Assembly (NCBI GenBank): GCA_963710865.1
Contig: CAVQBR010000002.1
Location: forward strand, 1,550,001 to 1,614,000
DNA from: PRDV01 sp963710865
GTDB lineage: Bacteria; Babelota; Babeliae; Babelales; Babelaceae
Direction of reading: 5' to 3'
DNA: 64,000 nucleotides
Part shown: piece after piece, positions 50,607 through 59,420 of the stretch
Position numbering within the stretch: the stretch's first letter is position 1
How the letters are laid out: every line of letters begins with the position of its first letter
The notes under the pieces: generated by a model
Database searches by the model: none
Seen by the model: only the letters and a program-made list of their open reading frames with translations
What the model was told of the DNA's origin: nothing
Made by a program: the position numbers and the translations under genes

Positions 50607-51860
50607 TTAAACTGTTTGACCAGCGTATTGATCTTGGGTTCGTTTAACGAGACGAGCAAGATATTGTGTGAAGTAGTGATATCCCTCTCGACGATCTACA
50701 TTTGCTGTTAGCATTTTCAGGCATTCTTCAACATCATCATTTGTAAAAAGGGGAGGAAGATATCCATGTTTTAACAATATGAAGGTAGCAATTGCCTTGG
50801 CCGTTCGCTTGTTAGCGTCATTAAAAGGATTAATACGTATAATGTCGAGCCAGATGTGCGCAGCCTGCTCAATAGGATGCAGAGAGCTAACACTGAGCCT
50901 GAAGTGCCCAGTCTGCTCAGTAGGACGCAGAGAGCTTTTTGACTTTACACGAATAGCTTTGGTCAAAAGTTCTTCTACTTCCCATGGCATGCAGGAAGTA
51001 TACACCCTTTTCTCAAACCAGTGTTTAACATCGATATAGCCAGCTTTATATTCAGGATTAGTCTCTTTTTCTTCTAATTCCCATGTTTCAGCAGCATGAA
51101 TGTCGAGTTTAAACGGTTGATAAGTTTGCTGGTCTATCAATACGGTATCTAAATGGTTTATAGCATTAAACAGCTCTTTGATGCTCTGTGTCGAGATGTG
51201 CTCACCACTGACTCTTAAATAGTTATCCTGATCATTCATGATCTCGCCCATCGATTTACAAAACTTTTTACCCCGTTCTGCCCCCGTTTCCAGCTTTCGG
51301 AAAAAGTTGAGATAGTTTCCTACCCGACTTACGTAATAGTAAAACATGGCAGTTGCGTTGTCGAATTCACACAGCAACCTTTGAAGTGGGTTTCGACGAA
51401 ATTCACCTAAATTTGCCGCGCTTAGTCTTCCTACGCGTCGATTTACTTCTTTCACAAACTCTACATCAATTTCTGCGTCCTGCAAGTGCTTGCTAATATA
51501 ATTCATAGCATACACCCAGTCGTAGGATTCCGCTGTTTCAAGGCATTTTGCTTCAAAAGCGTAACCGCTCAGAGGCTGAGCTGCGTTCTGCTTTCGCACT
51601 GAGCTGCGTATCTGTACATGAGTTACCGTTTGTGCCGCCTTTCTTATTGCTGCGCAACTTTCATCAGTCAATTTCAGGATCCTACGAGGAGGGTTTGCAA
51701 AGACTATCCGAGGCACGTGGGTAAATGGTGCGCCGAATGGTTTAATATCGGTAACTTCAAGAAAATGTGAACGCGGCGGTAACTCAACTTTCTGCATCGC
51801 ATGCGCAAATGAAGTTGCTATTAAGTTGTACAAAACGATACTGAGAATACTATTTTTCAT
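50607..51860 (-). CDS. Secreted Fic-fold protein 8, His replaced by Asn, with internal duplication
   Basis: 417 residues; start at the second ATG of GGAGTCATGATG. Loop NPFNDANKRTAK, Asn344. It is longer than its siblings because of a 16-residue insert just before SSLHPIEQAAHIWLD, generated by a 48-bp tandem duplication (50847-50942) that turned a second copy into SSLRPTEQTGHFRLSV. The insert precedes the helix carrying the active loop. Otherwise closest to protein 6 (RRNPLQRLLCEFDNATAMFYYYV). Confidence 0.85.
   Translation of the reverse strand: MKNSILSIVLYNLIATSFAHAMQKVELPPRSHFLEVTDIKPFGAPFTHVPRIVFANPPRRILKLTDESCAAIRKAAQTVTHVQIRSSVRKQNAAQPLSGYAFEAKCLETAESYDWVYAMNYISKHLQDAEIDVEFVKEVNRRVGRLSAANLGEFRRNPLQRLLCEFDNATAMFYYYVSRVGNYLNFFRKLETGAERGKKFCKSMGEIMNDQDNYLRVSGEHISTQSIKELFNAINHLDTVLIDQQTYQPFKLDIHAAETWELEEKETNPEYKAGYIDVKHWFEKRVYTSCMPWEVEELLTKAIRVKSKSSLRPTEQTGHFRLSVSSLHPIEQAAHIWLDIIRINPFNDANKRTAKAIATFILLKHGYLPPLFTNDDVEECLKMLTANVDRREGYHYFTQYLARLVKRTQDQYAGQTV
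50847..50942 (-). repeat. 48-bp tandem duplication inside Fic gene 8
   Basis: Two 48-bp units (50847-50894, 50895-50942) begin GAGCC and contain GCTCAATAGGATGCAGAGAGCT and its diverged copy. In frame; the downstream copy has several substitutions. Confidence 0.8.
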
Positions 51861-51900
51861 CATGACTCCATTGGTAAGGGAGGGCTTAGCGCCCGCCGTT

Positions 51901-53100
51901 TTAAACTGTTTGACCTGCATATTGATCTTGAGCTCGTTTAACAAGGCCTGCGATATATTGTGTGAAATAGTGATATCCCTTTCGTGGATCTAGGTTATCT
52001 TTGAGGATTTTCGTACATTTGGCGACGTCAACGTTTGTAAGAAGCGGGGGAAGATATCCATGTTTTAATAATATGAAGGTAGCAATTGCCTTGGCCGTTC
52101 GCTTGTTAGCGTCAATAAAAGGATTTATACGTATAATACTGAGCCAGATCTGCGCAGCCTGCTCAATAGGGTGCAGAGAGCTTCTTGAGTTGACACGAAT
52201 CGCTTCGGTCAAAAGTTTTTCTACTTCTTCTGGGCCGCAGAAGGCATACATCCTCTTGTCAAACCAGTAATTAGCATCGATATAGCCTGCTTTATATGCA
52301 GGATTAGTTTCTCTTTCTTCTAATTCCCATACTTCAGCTGCATGAATATCAATCCTGTAGGGTTGACCTGTTTCCAGGTCTAGTAATGGGGGAAGCACCT
52401 GGATCATGGCAGCAAACAACTCTGTGATGCTTTCTGTCGACACGTACCTATTCTCCACGACTCTCAAATACCTATCCTCATTATTCAGGATGCCGGCACA
52501 TGACTGACAAAAAATTTTACTATGCGATTTTGATGCCCCCAGCTCTTGGAAAAAGCGCAGATAGCCTGGTGTGCGATTGATGTAATGAGAAAAGATCTTC
52601 TCTGTGCTGGTGAGTTGACACAATTCCCATTGCTCTCCATCTCGACGAAATTCGCCAGAATTTTCTTCGGTTAATCTCCCTAAGCGCAGATTTATTTCTT
52701 TAACAAATTCTATATCAACAGTTCTATCATGCAAGTGATCATTGATGAACTCCATCGCAATTATCCAGTCATAAGATTCAGCTGCTTCAAGGTGTTTTAC
52801 GAGCACCGCATCCCTGCTTAGAGACTGGGCGGCAGCCTGTTTTAGCAATAAGCTTCGTATCTGCTCATGCGTAACGGTTTGTGCTGCTGTTCTAATTGCT
52901 GCACAACTTTCATCCGTCAATTTCAAGATCCTATGAGGAGGGTTTGCAAATACTATTCGAGGCACTTGCGTAAATGGCGCACCGAATGGTTTAATATCGG
53001 TAACTTCAAGATAGTCCGAACAAATTGCTAATTCAGCACTCTGCACCTCCATAAACCCAGTTACACTGTATAAAACGATGCTAAAAATAATCTTTTTCAT
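51901..53100 (-). CDS. Secreted Fic-fold protein 9, His replaced by Asn
   Basis: 399 residues; start at the second tandem ATG after GGAGTT. Signal KIIFSIVLYSVTGFMEVQSA. Loop NPFIDANKRTAK, Asn326. Middle part (GEQWELCQLTSTEKIFSHYI) resembles protein 5, while the loop and tail (NLDPRKGYHYF) match proteins 6-8, again a mosaic. Box DIKPFGAPFTQVPRIVFANPPH. Confidence 0.85.
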   Translation of the reverse strand: MKKIIFSIVLYSVTGFMEVQSAELAICSDYLEVTDIKPFGAPFTQVPRIVFANPPHRILKLTDESCAAIRTAAQTVTHEQIRSLLLKQAAAQSLSRDAVLVKHLEAAESYDWIIAMEFINDHLHDRTVDIEFVKEINLRLGRLTEENSGEFRRDGEQWELCQLTSTEKIFSHYINRTPGYLRFFQELGASKSHSKIFCQSCAGILNNEDRYLRVVENRYVSTESITELFAAMIQVLPPLLDLETGQPYRIDIHAAEVWELEERETNPAYKAGYIDANYWFDKRMYAFCGPEEVEKLLTEAIRVNSRSSLHPIEQAAQIWLSIIRINPFIDANKRTAKAIATFILLKHGYLPPLLTNVDVAKCTKILKDNLDPRKGYHYFTQYIAGLVKRAQDQYAGQTV

Positions 53101-53137
53101 CATAACTCCATTCATAAGGGCTCGTGTGCCCGTCATT

Positions 53138-54319
53138 TTAAAGTATTTGGCCTTTGTATTGATCCTGGGCTCGCTTAACAAGGCCTGCAAGATAGTGTGT
53201 GAAAAAGTGATATCCCCTTCGAGGATCTATGTTATCCCTGAAAAGTTTCGTACATTCTTCGATGTCGTCATTTGTAAGAAGTGGTGGAAGATATCCATGC
53301 TTTAACAATATGAAGGTAGCGATTGCTTTTCCAGTTCGCTTGTTAGCGTCACTAAAAGGATAGATGCGCACAATGTTGAGCCAGATATGTGCAGCCTGCT
53401 CAATAGGGTGCAGAGAGTTCCTTGAGTTTATACGAATCGATTCGGTCAAGAGTCCTTCTGCTTCCTCTGCCCCACAATAAGAATAGATCCTCTTGTCAGA
53501 CCAGTGGTTAACATCGATATAGCCTGCTATATATGAAGGATTAGTCTCTTGTTCTTCTAATTCCCATGCTTCAGCTGCATGAATATTGAGCTTGCAAGGT
53601 TGACGAGTTTTCGCGTCTATTAATACGGTACCTGAATTGTTCATGGCATTAAGCAGCGCTTCGATACTCTTCACTTCAATATATCTCCTATCTTTGACCC
53701 TTAAATAGCGGTCCTGATTATTCTTGATCCCATCAACCGATTCACAAAACTTTTTACTATGCTCTTCATTCTTGCCCAATTCTCGGAAAAAGGTCAGATA
53801 GCCTACCTCCCGACATATGTAATAGTGAAATAGGGCAGCTGTGGGATCTAATTCAAGCAGATCCCAAAGTGGAGTCTGACGAGATCTACCTGCATGTACC
53901 GTGCTCAATCTGCCTAAGCGTCGATTGAGTTCTTTCACAAATGATATATCAAGCGTTGTGTCATGCAAGTGCTCATTAATATAATTCATTGCAAGCATCC
54001 AGTCATAAGATTCAGCTGCTTCGAGGCATTTTAAGTCAAAAGCATCACTGCTCAGAGGCTGAGCTGCATTTTGCTTTCGTACTGAATTGCGTATCTGCTC
54101 AGGAGTTACATTTTGTGCTGCTTTTCTAATTGCTGCGCAACTTTCATCCGTCAATTTCAAGACCCTATGAGGAGGGTTTGCAAATACTATTCGAGGCACG
54201 TGGGTAAATGGCGCACCGAATGGTTTAATATCGGTAACGTCGAGATATTCAACTTCCTCCATCGTTTGCGCAAATGCAGTCAAGTTGTACAAAACGATAC
54301 TGAGAATAATCTTTTTCAT
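53138..54319 (-). CDS. Secreted Fic-fold protein 10, His replaced by Tyr
   Basis: 393 residues, second tandem ATG preferred (GGAGTC). Short mature N-terminus: signal KIILSIVLYNLTAFAQT then EEVEYLDVTDIKPF. Loop YPFSDANKRTGK: Tyr320 at the catalytic His position, unique in the array. Middle part close to protein 7 (LWDLLELDPTAALFHYYICREVGYL), tail NIDPRRGYHFF. Confidence 0.85.
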   Translation of the reverse strand: MKKIILSIVLYNLTAFAQTMEEVEYLDVTDIKPFGAPFTHVPRIVFANPPHRVLKLTDESCAAIRKAAQNVTPEQIRNSVRKQNAAQPLSSDAFDLKCLEAAESYDWMLAMNYINEHLHDTTLDISFVKELNRRLGRLSTVHAGRSRQTPLWDLLELDPTAALFHYYICREVGYLTFFRELGKNEEHSKKFCESVDGIKNNQDRYLRVKDRRYIEVKSIEALLNAMNNSGTVLIDAKTRQPCKLNIHAAEAWELEEQETNPSYIAGYIDVNHWSDKRIYSYCGAEEAEGLLTESIRINSRNSLHPIEQAAHIWLNIVRIYPFSDANKRTGKAIATFILLKHGYLPPLLTNDDIEECTKLFRDNIDPRRGYHFFTHYLAGLVKRAQDQYKGQIL

Positions 54320-54357
54320 CATGACTCCATTTGTAAGGGGCTTGTGCGCCCACGATG

Positions 54358-55557
54358 TTATATTGTTTGACCCGAATATTGATCCTGAGCTCGCTTAACG
54401 AGGCGAGCCAGATATTGTGTAAAATAGTGGTATCCCCTTCGAGGATCTACGTTATCTTTGAGGATTTTCGTACATTCTTTGACATCATCACTTGTAAGAA
54501 GCGGTGGAAGATATCCATGCTTTAACAATATGAAGGTAGCAATTGCCTTGCCCGTTCGCATATTAGCGTCATTGAAAGGATTTATACGTGCAATGCCCAA
54601 CCAGACGTGTGCTGCCTGCTCAATAGGATGCAAAGAGCTTCTTGAGTTGACACGAATAGATTCGGTAAAGAGTTCTTCTACTTCCCAAGGCATGCAGAAA
54701 CCATACACTCTCCCGTCAAACCAGTGATCAATATCAATAGTGCCTACTTTGTATCCAGGGTTGGTATCTCTTTCTTGTAATTCCCAGGTTTCGGGGGCAT
54801 GAATGTCGAGCTTATAGGGTTGATAAGTTTCCTGGTCTATTACTACGGTATCCAAATGATTTATGGCATTCAACAGCTCTTTGAAGCTCTGTGTCGAGAT
54901 GTGGTGATCTCTAACCCTTAAATAGCCATCCTGATCATTCATGATCGCGGCCGTTGATTCACAAACCTTTTTACCCCGTTCTGTCCCCTTTTCCAACTCT
55001 CGGAAAAGATTGAGAGTGCTTTTATCCCGATTGATATAATAGTAAAACATAGTTTCTGTACGGTCTAGTTGACGCAGAAACCATTGAAGTGGAACCTGAC
55101 GAAATCTACCTGCATGTACCGTGCTCAATCTGCCTAAGCGTCGATTGAGTTCTTTCACAAATGATATATCAAGCTCGGTGTCCTGCAAGTGCTCATTAAT
55201 ATAATTCATAGCATTCATCCAGTCATAAGATTCAGCTGTTTCGAGGCATTTTAAGTCAAAAGCATCACTGCTCAGAGGCTGAGCTGCAGTTTGCTTTCGT
55301 ACTGAATTGCGTATCTGCTCAGGAGTTACATTTTGTGCTGCTTTTCTTATTGCAGCACAACTTTCATCCGTCAATTTCAGGGTCCTATGAGGGGGGTTTG
55401 CAAATACTATTCGAGGCACGTGGGTAAATGGCGCACCGAAAGGTTTAATATCGGTAACTTCGAGAAAGTCCGAACTCATTGTTAATTCAGCACCCTGTAT
55501 CGGCTGCACAAACCCAGTTAAATTGTATAAAACGATGCTAAAAATAATCTTTTTCAT
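54358..55557 (-). CDS. Secreted Fic-fold protein 11, His replaced by Asn
   Basis: 399 residues; start at the second tandem ATG (GGAGTT). Loop NPFNDANMRTGK: Asn326 replaces His and Met replaces the Lys of NKR, so two functional positions are changed. The 5' third is almost identical at DNA level to protein 10 (AQNVTPEQIRNSVRKQ, LSSDAFDLKCLE). Tail NVDPRRGYHYF. Confidence 0.85.
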   Translation of the reverse strand: MKKIIFSIVLYNLTGFVQPIQGAELTMSSDFLEVTDIKPFGAPFTHVPRIVFANPPHRTLKLTDESCAAIRKAAQNVTPEQIRNSVRKQTAAQPLSSDAFDLKCLETAESYDWMNAMNYINEHLQDTELDISFVKELNRRLGRLSTVHAGRFRQVPLQWFLRQLDRTETMFYYYINRDKSTLNLFRELEKGTERGKKVCESTAAIMNDQDGYLRVRDHHISTQSFKELLNAINHLDTVVIDQETYQPYKLDIHAPETWELQERDTNPGYKVGTIDIDHWFDGRVYGFCMPWEVEELFTESIRVNSRSSLHPIEQAAHVWLGIARINPFNDANMRTGKAIATFILLKHGYLPPLLTSDDVKECTKILKDNVDPRRGYHYFTQYLARLVKRAQDQYSGQTI

Positions 55558-55597
55558 CATAACTCCATTCATAAGGGAGGCGCGAGTACCCGCCACT

Positions 55598-56806
55598 TTA
55601 AACTATTTGGCTTTCGTATTGATCTTGGGTCCGTTTAACGAGACGAGCAAGATATTGCGTGAAGTGGCGATATCCCCTTCGAGGATCAACGTTTGCTATG
55701 AGCATTTTTAGACATTCTTCAACATCATCATTTCTAAGAAGGGGAGGAAGATATCCATGCTTTAACAATATGAAGGTAGCGATTGCCTTGCCTGTGCGTT
55801 TGTGTGCGTCATTAAAAGGATGTATGCGTACAATTTCAAGCCAGATGTGCGCAGCTTGCTCAATAGGGTGCAGTGTACTTCTTGAGTTGGCACGAATCGA
55901 TTCTCTCAGGCGCACTTCAAGCTCATCTGGCATGCAAAAGTCATACATTCTTTTCCGCTTCCAATGAACTAAGTCAATATAGCCGGCTTTATATTCATCG
56001 TTAGTCTCTTTTTCATCTAATTCCCACGCCTTGGCTGCATAGATGTCGATCTCGTATGGCTGACCAGTTTCTTGTTCTACCAATGCAGTACGACGATCGC
56101 TCAAAGCTGTAAGCAGCCTTTGTATGCTCTCTGTCTCGACATATCTTCTTTTTTCGACTCTTAAATACCGATCCTGATCATCGAGAAGCCCATTAACCGA
56201 TTCACAAAACTGTTTAGTATGCAGTACCCAGTATTCCAGATTTCGGAAAATATTGACATATTTTGCATTGCGGTCAATGTAATGCCAAAATATTCCTTCC
56301 GTGTTATCGAGGCTATACAGATTCCATTTTGCAGGATCCTGACGAAATCTACCTGAATTTACGGTGCTCAATCTACCTAAACGTCGATTTAGTTCTTTCA
56401 CAAATGATATATCAAGCTCGGTGTCCTGCAAGTGCTCATTAATATAATTCATGGCATTCATCCAGTCATAAGATTCAGCTGTTTCGAGGCATTTTAAGCC
56501 AAAAGCATCACTGCTCAGAGGCAGAGCTGGATTTTGCTTTTGTACTGAATTGCGTATCTGCTCAGGAGTTACATTTTGTGCTGCTTTTCTTATTGCAGCA
56601 CAACTTTCATCCGTCAATTTCAGGATCCTATGAGGTGGGTTTGCAAATACTATTCGAGGCACGTGGGTAAATGGCGCACCGAATGGTTTAATATCGGTAA
56701 CTTCGAGAAAGTCCGAACTGATTTCTGATTCAACTTCAAGCATCGCTTGCGCACATGAACCGATCATAAGGCATTGCAAAATGATACTGAAAATAAGGTA
56801 TTTCAA
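55598..56806 (-). CDS. Secreted Fic-domain protein 12 (His present), TTG start
   Basis: 402 residues if started at the TTG at 56806: AAAGGA lies 6 bp upstream and the signal peptide KYLIFSIILQCLMIGSCAQA follows at once; no ATG is suitably placed. Loop HPFNDAHKRTGK with His329, mixing NDA of the Asn block and HKRTGK of the outer copies. Upstream half is like proteins 10-11. Tail NVDPRRGYRHF. Next to the boundary between the histidine-less block and the His-bearing copies. Confidence 0.85.
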   Translation of the reverse strand: MKYLIFSIILQCLMIGSCAQAMLEVESEISSDFLEVTDIKPFGAPFTHVPRIVFANPPHRILKLTDESCAAIRKAAQNVTPEQIRNSVQKQNPALPLSSDAFGLKCLETAESYDWMNAMNYINEHLQDTELDISFVKELNRRLGRLSTVNSGRFRQDPAKWNLYSLDNTEGIFWHYIDRNAKYVNIFRNLEYWVLHTKQFCESVNGLLDDQDRYLRVEKRRYVETESIQRLLTALSDRRTALVEQETGQPYEIDIYAAKAWELDEKETNDEYKAGYIDLVHWKRKRMYDFCMPDELEVRLRESIRANSRSTLHPIEQAAHIWLEIVRIHPFNDAHKRTGKAIATFILLKHGYLPPLLRNDDVEECLKMLIANVDPRRGYRHFTQYLARLVKRTQDQYESQIV

Positions 56807-56855
56807 GATAAATCCTTTCGTAAAAGGTGTATGTGTTTCAGCATGCAGCAGTGGT

Positions 56856-58049
56856 TTAAAGAGTTTGACCTGCATAATGGTCCTGCGTTCTCTTAACCAT
56901 TCGTATAACAAATTGTGTAAAGAGCTCATATCCTTTTTCAGGATCTAAACTATTCATAAGAGCATCGTCGTAGTCCTTAATATCATCGCACGTAAGAACT
57001 GGTGGTAGATAGCCATGTTCCAATAAGATGCGACTTGCAAGTGCACGTCCTGTTCGCTTATGTGCCCCATTAAAAGGGTGTATACGTACAATATCAAGCC
57101 AAATATGTGCTGCTTTTTCTAGAGGATGGAGAGAGCTTGTAGCAAGATTTTCAAGAGCTCGGGACAAGCACGGCAGTATTTCTTCTGGCGCGCAGAATTC
57201 ATGGATTCGTCGAGTATACCAATAAGATAAATCGACAAAGCCTGCTTTATAGTTTGGATTAGTATCTCTTTCTTGTGCTTCCCAGGATTCGGCTGCTCCC
57301 GTCTCTATCTTCATGGGCTGCCTAGTTAACTCGTCGATTGCTGCGATCCGCGGATTGCTTAAGGCGGTAAGCAAGTCTTTGATGCTTCTGGTAGAGATAT
57401 ATCCACCTTCGACTCGTAAATACCTATCTTCATTATTCAGCAACCCTTCTACCGACTCGCAAAACTTCCTTGTATGCGCTTGCCAATACCCTATCTTTCG
57501 GAAAAATTCCATTTGGTTGGGTGCCCGCTCAAGGTATGCCCAAAAGACTATCTCTGTTTTATCGAAATTACATTTATTCCATTTGATCGGGCGGACACGG
57601 ATCACACCTATATCTTCAATGGTTAATCTGCCAAGGCATCTATTGAGCTCTTTCACAAATTGAATGTTGAGTCCACCTTTATGCAGATTCTTATCAATTA
57701 AATTCATCGCATGAATCCAGTCGTAGGCTTCAGCAGCTTCTAAATATTTTTTCTTGAAAGTAGGAGAGTTGACATCTTTACATGACGGTAAGACTAATTT
57801 CCGTATTTGTTCTTTTGATGCGCTTTCAGCAGCTTTTCGTCGTGCCGCAAAACTTTCATCAGTCCAATTTCGTTGCGCATAAGGCGGATTTTCAAAAATA
57901 TATTTTGGTACCCTCGTAAACGGTATAGCAAACGGTTTAATATCGGTAACGACAAGAGGATCAGCTACCTCAACGTGTATATGTGCCTGTGTAGAACTTT
58001 GCGCAACACACAAAGCACTAATCAAGAAAAGCAAGATTCTTAGATGCAT
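56856..58049 (-). CDS. Secreted Fic-domain protein 13 (catalytic His present)
   Basis: 397 residues, SD AAGGAG. Signal RILLFLISALCVAQSSTQA ending in an AHIHVE segment shared by proteins 13-17. Loop HPFNGAHKRTGR with His324 and the second Arg retained. Box DIKPFAIPFTRVPKYIFENPPY. Core element LNRCLGRLTIEDIGVIRVR. Tail SLDPEKGYELF. Likely an active member. Confidence 0.87.
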   Translation of the reverse strand: MHLRILLFLISALCVAQSSTQAHIHVEVADPLVVTDIKPFAIPFTRVPKYIFENPPYAQRNWTDESFAARRKAAESASKEQIRKLVLPSCKDVNSPTFKKKYLEAAEAYDWIHAMNLIDKNLHKGGLNIQFVKELNRCLGRLTIEDIGVIRVRPIKWNKCNFDKTEIVFWAYLERAPNQMEFFRKIGYWQAHTRKFCESVEGLLNNEDRYLRVEGGYISTRSIKDLLTALSNPRIAAIDELTRQPMKIETGAAESWEAQERDTNPNYKAGFVDLSYWYTRRIHEFCAPEEILPCLSRALENLATSSLHPLEKAAHIWLDIVRIHPFNGAHKRTGRALASRILLEHGYLPPVLTCDDIKDYDDALMNSLDPEKGYELFTQFVIRMVKRTQDHYAGQTL

Positions 58050-58097
58050 GAGAGTATCTCCTTATCTGAATGATTATGATTTCTTTTTACCCGAGCT

Positions 58098-59285
58098 TTA
58101 CAGTGTTTGACCTGCATACTTTTCCTGTGTTCTCATAACCTTACGAGCAACGAACTGTGTGAAGAGCTCATAGCCATTTTCGGGATCTAAACTATTCATA
58201 AGTACGCTTGTATACTCGTCAACATCCTTGCGGGTAAGAACTGGTGGTAGATATCCAGCTTCTAACAAGATGCGACTTGCAAGGGCCTTGCCCGTTCGCT
58301 TATGCGCTCCGTTAAAAGGATGTATACGCACAATATTAAGCCAAATGCGTGCTGCTTTTTCAATGGGGTGAAGAGAGCTTGTAGTAAGATCGTTAAGAGC
58401 TTGAGCCAAGTTCGGCAGTATTTCCTCTGGCTCACAGAATGCATAAATTCTTTTGTAAATCCAGAATCCTGAATCAATGTAACCTTCTCTATGGGCTGGA
58501 TTAGCTTCTCTTTCTTCCGATTCCCAGGCCTCAGCTGCGTGAACGTTCACCTGCAAAGGCTGACGGGTTGCTCTATCTAGCAACAGATTGTCGGGGCTGT
58601 TTAGAGCGGCAAGCAAATCTTTGATGCTCTGTGTAGAGATATATCGTATATCTACGACCCTTAAATACCTATCCTCATTATTCATAATACCGTATGCTGT
58701 CTCGCAAAATGGCCTTGTATGTGCGCGACCCAGTTTACGGAAAAATTCGCAAAACTCAGCTGTTCTGCTGATGTATTCGAAGAATATGTTCTCGGTAGCA
58801 TCGAACTGAGACCGATGCCATTCTGTAGACCGTAAGCGGCGTGCACCTGAATTTGCAATGGTTAATCTACCGAGGCGCATATTAAGATTTATCACAAAAC
58901 GTATGTCGATAGCTCCTTTATGCAAATTATCATTAATATAATTCATCCCATGCATCCAGTCATAACCTTCACCCGCTTCGAGGCATTTTGCATCGAGGGC
59001 AGCTGCGTCGATATCTTTAGTGTGCTGCTTGACCAATTTCCGAATTCCTTCTTTCGTCGCATCAGTAGCAGCTTTTCGTCTTGCTGCAAAACTTTCATCG
59101 GTCCAGGTCCTTTCGAAATAGGGTGGATTTGCAAAAACATATTTTGGGACATGAGTAAACGGTTTAGCAAATGGTTGAATATCAGCAACTCTCACTTCTG
59201 AACTGGTAGCTGCCTCAACGTGTACATATGCACTTGTGAGACTCGGAAGGAGGCATAAACTGCTACCCAAGAGTATCCTTTTCAC
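58098..59285 (-). CDS. Secreted Fic-domain protein 14 (catalytic His present)
   Basis: 395 residues from a GTG at 59285 (AAAAGGA 6-7 bp upstream). Signal RILLGSSLCLLPSLTSA. Loop HPFNGAHKRTGK with His322. Box DIQPFAKPFTHVPKYVFANPPY. The tail SLDPENGYELF contains Ser-xxx-Glu-Asn, matching the published Fic inhibitory-helix pattern (S/T)xxxE(G/N), here C-terminal to the core. It has its own promoter at 59325-59353. Confidence 0.87.
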   Translation of the reverse strand: MKRILLGSSLCLLPSLTSAYVHVEAATSSEVRVADIQPFAKPFTHVPKYVFANPPYFERTWTDESFAARRKAATDATKEGIRKLVKQHTKDIDAAALDAKCLEAGEGYDWMHGMNYINDNLHKGAIDIRFVINLNMRLGRLTIANSGARRLRSTEWHRSQFDATENIFFEYISRTAEFCEFFRKLGRAHTRPFCETAYGIMNNEDRYLRVVDIRYISTQSIKDLLAALNSPDNLLLDRATRQPLQVNVHAAEAWESEEREANPAHREGYIDSGFWIYKRIYAFCEPEEILPNLAQALNDLTTSSLHPIEKAARIWLNIVRIHPFNGAHKRTGKALASRILLEAGYLPPVLTRKDVDEYTSVLMNSLDPENGYELFTQFVARKVMRTQEKYAGQTL

Positions 59286-59324
59286 GTCAAATCCTTTTCG
59301 TTAATTGTATTATTATCTGTCAAA

Positions 59325-59353
59325 ATTCTATCGTTTCTGATACAATTCGTCAA
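59325..59353 (-). promoter_or_regulatory. Promoter of Fic gene 14
   Basis: Minus strand TTGACG (59353-59348), 17 bp, TAGAAT (59330-59325), then TTTGACAGATA. The same arrangement recurs upstream of Fic gene 16. Confidence 0.6.
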
Positions 59354-59420
59354 ACGGAGAGGCCCTTTCTGCACCTATTCTCGTGACTATATGGATTACA
59401 CATACTATAAAGGCTCAAAA

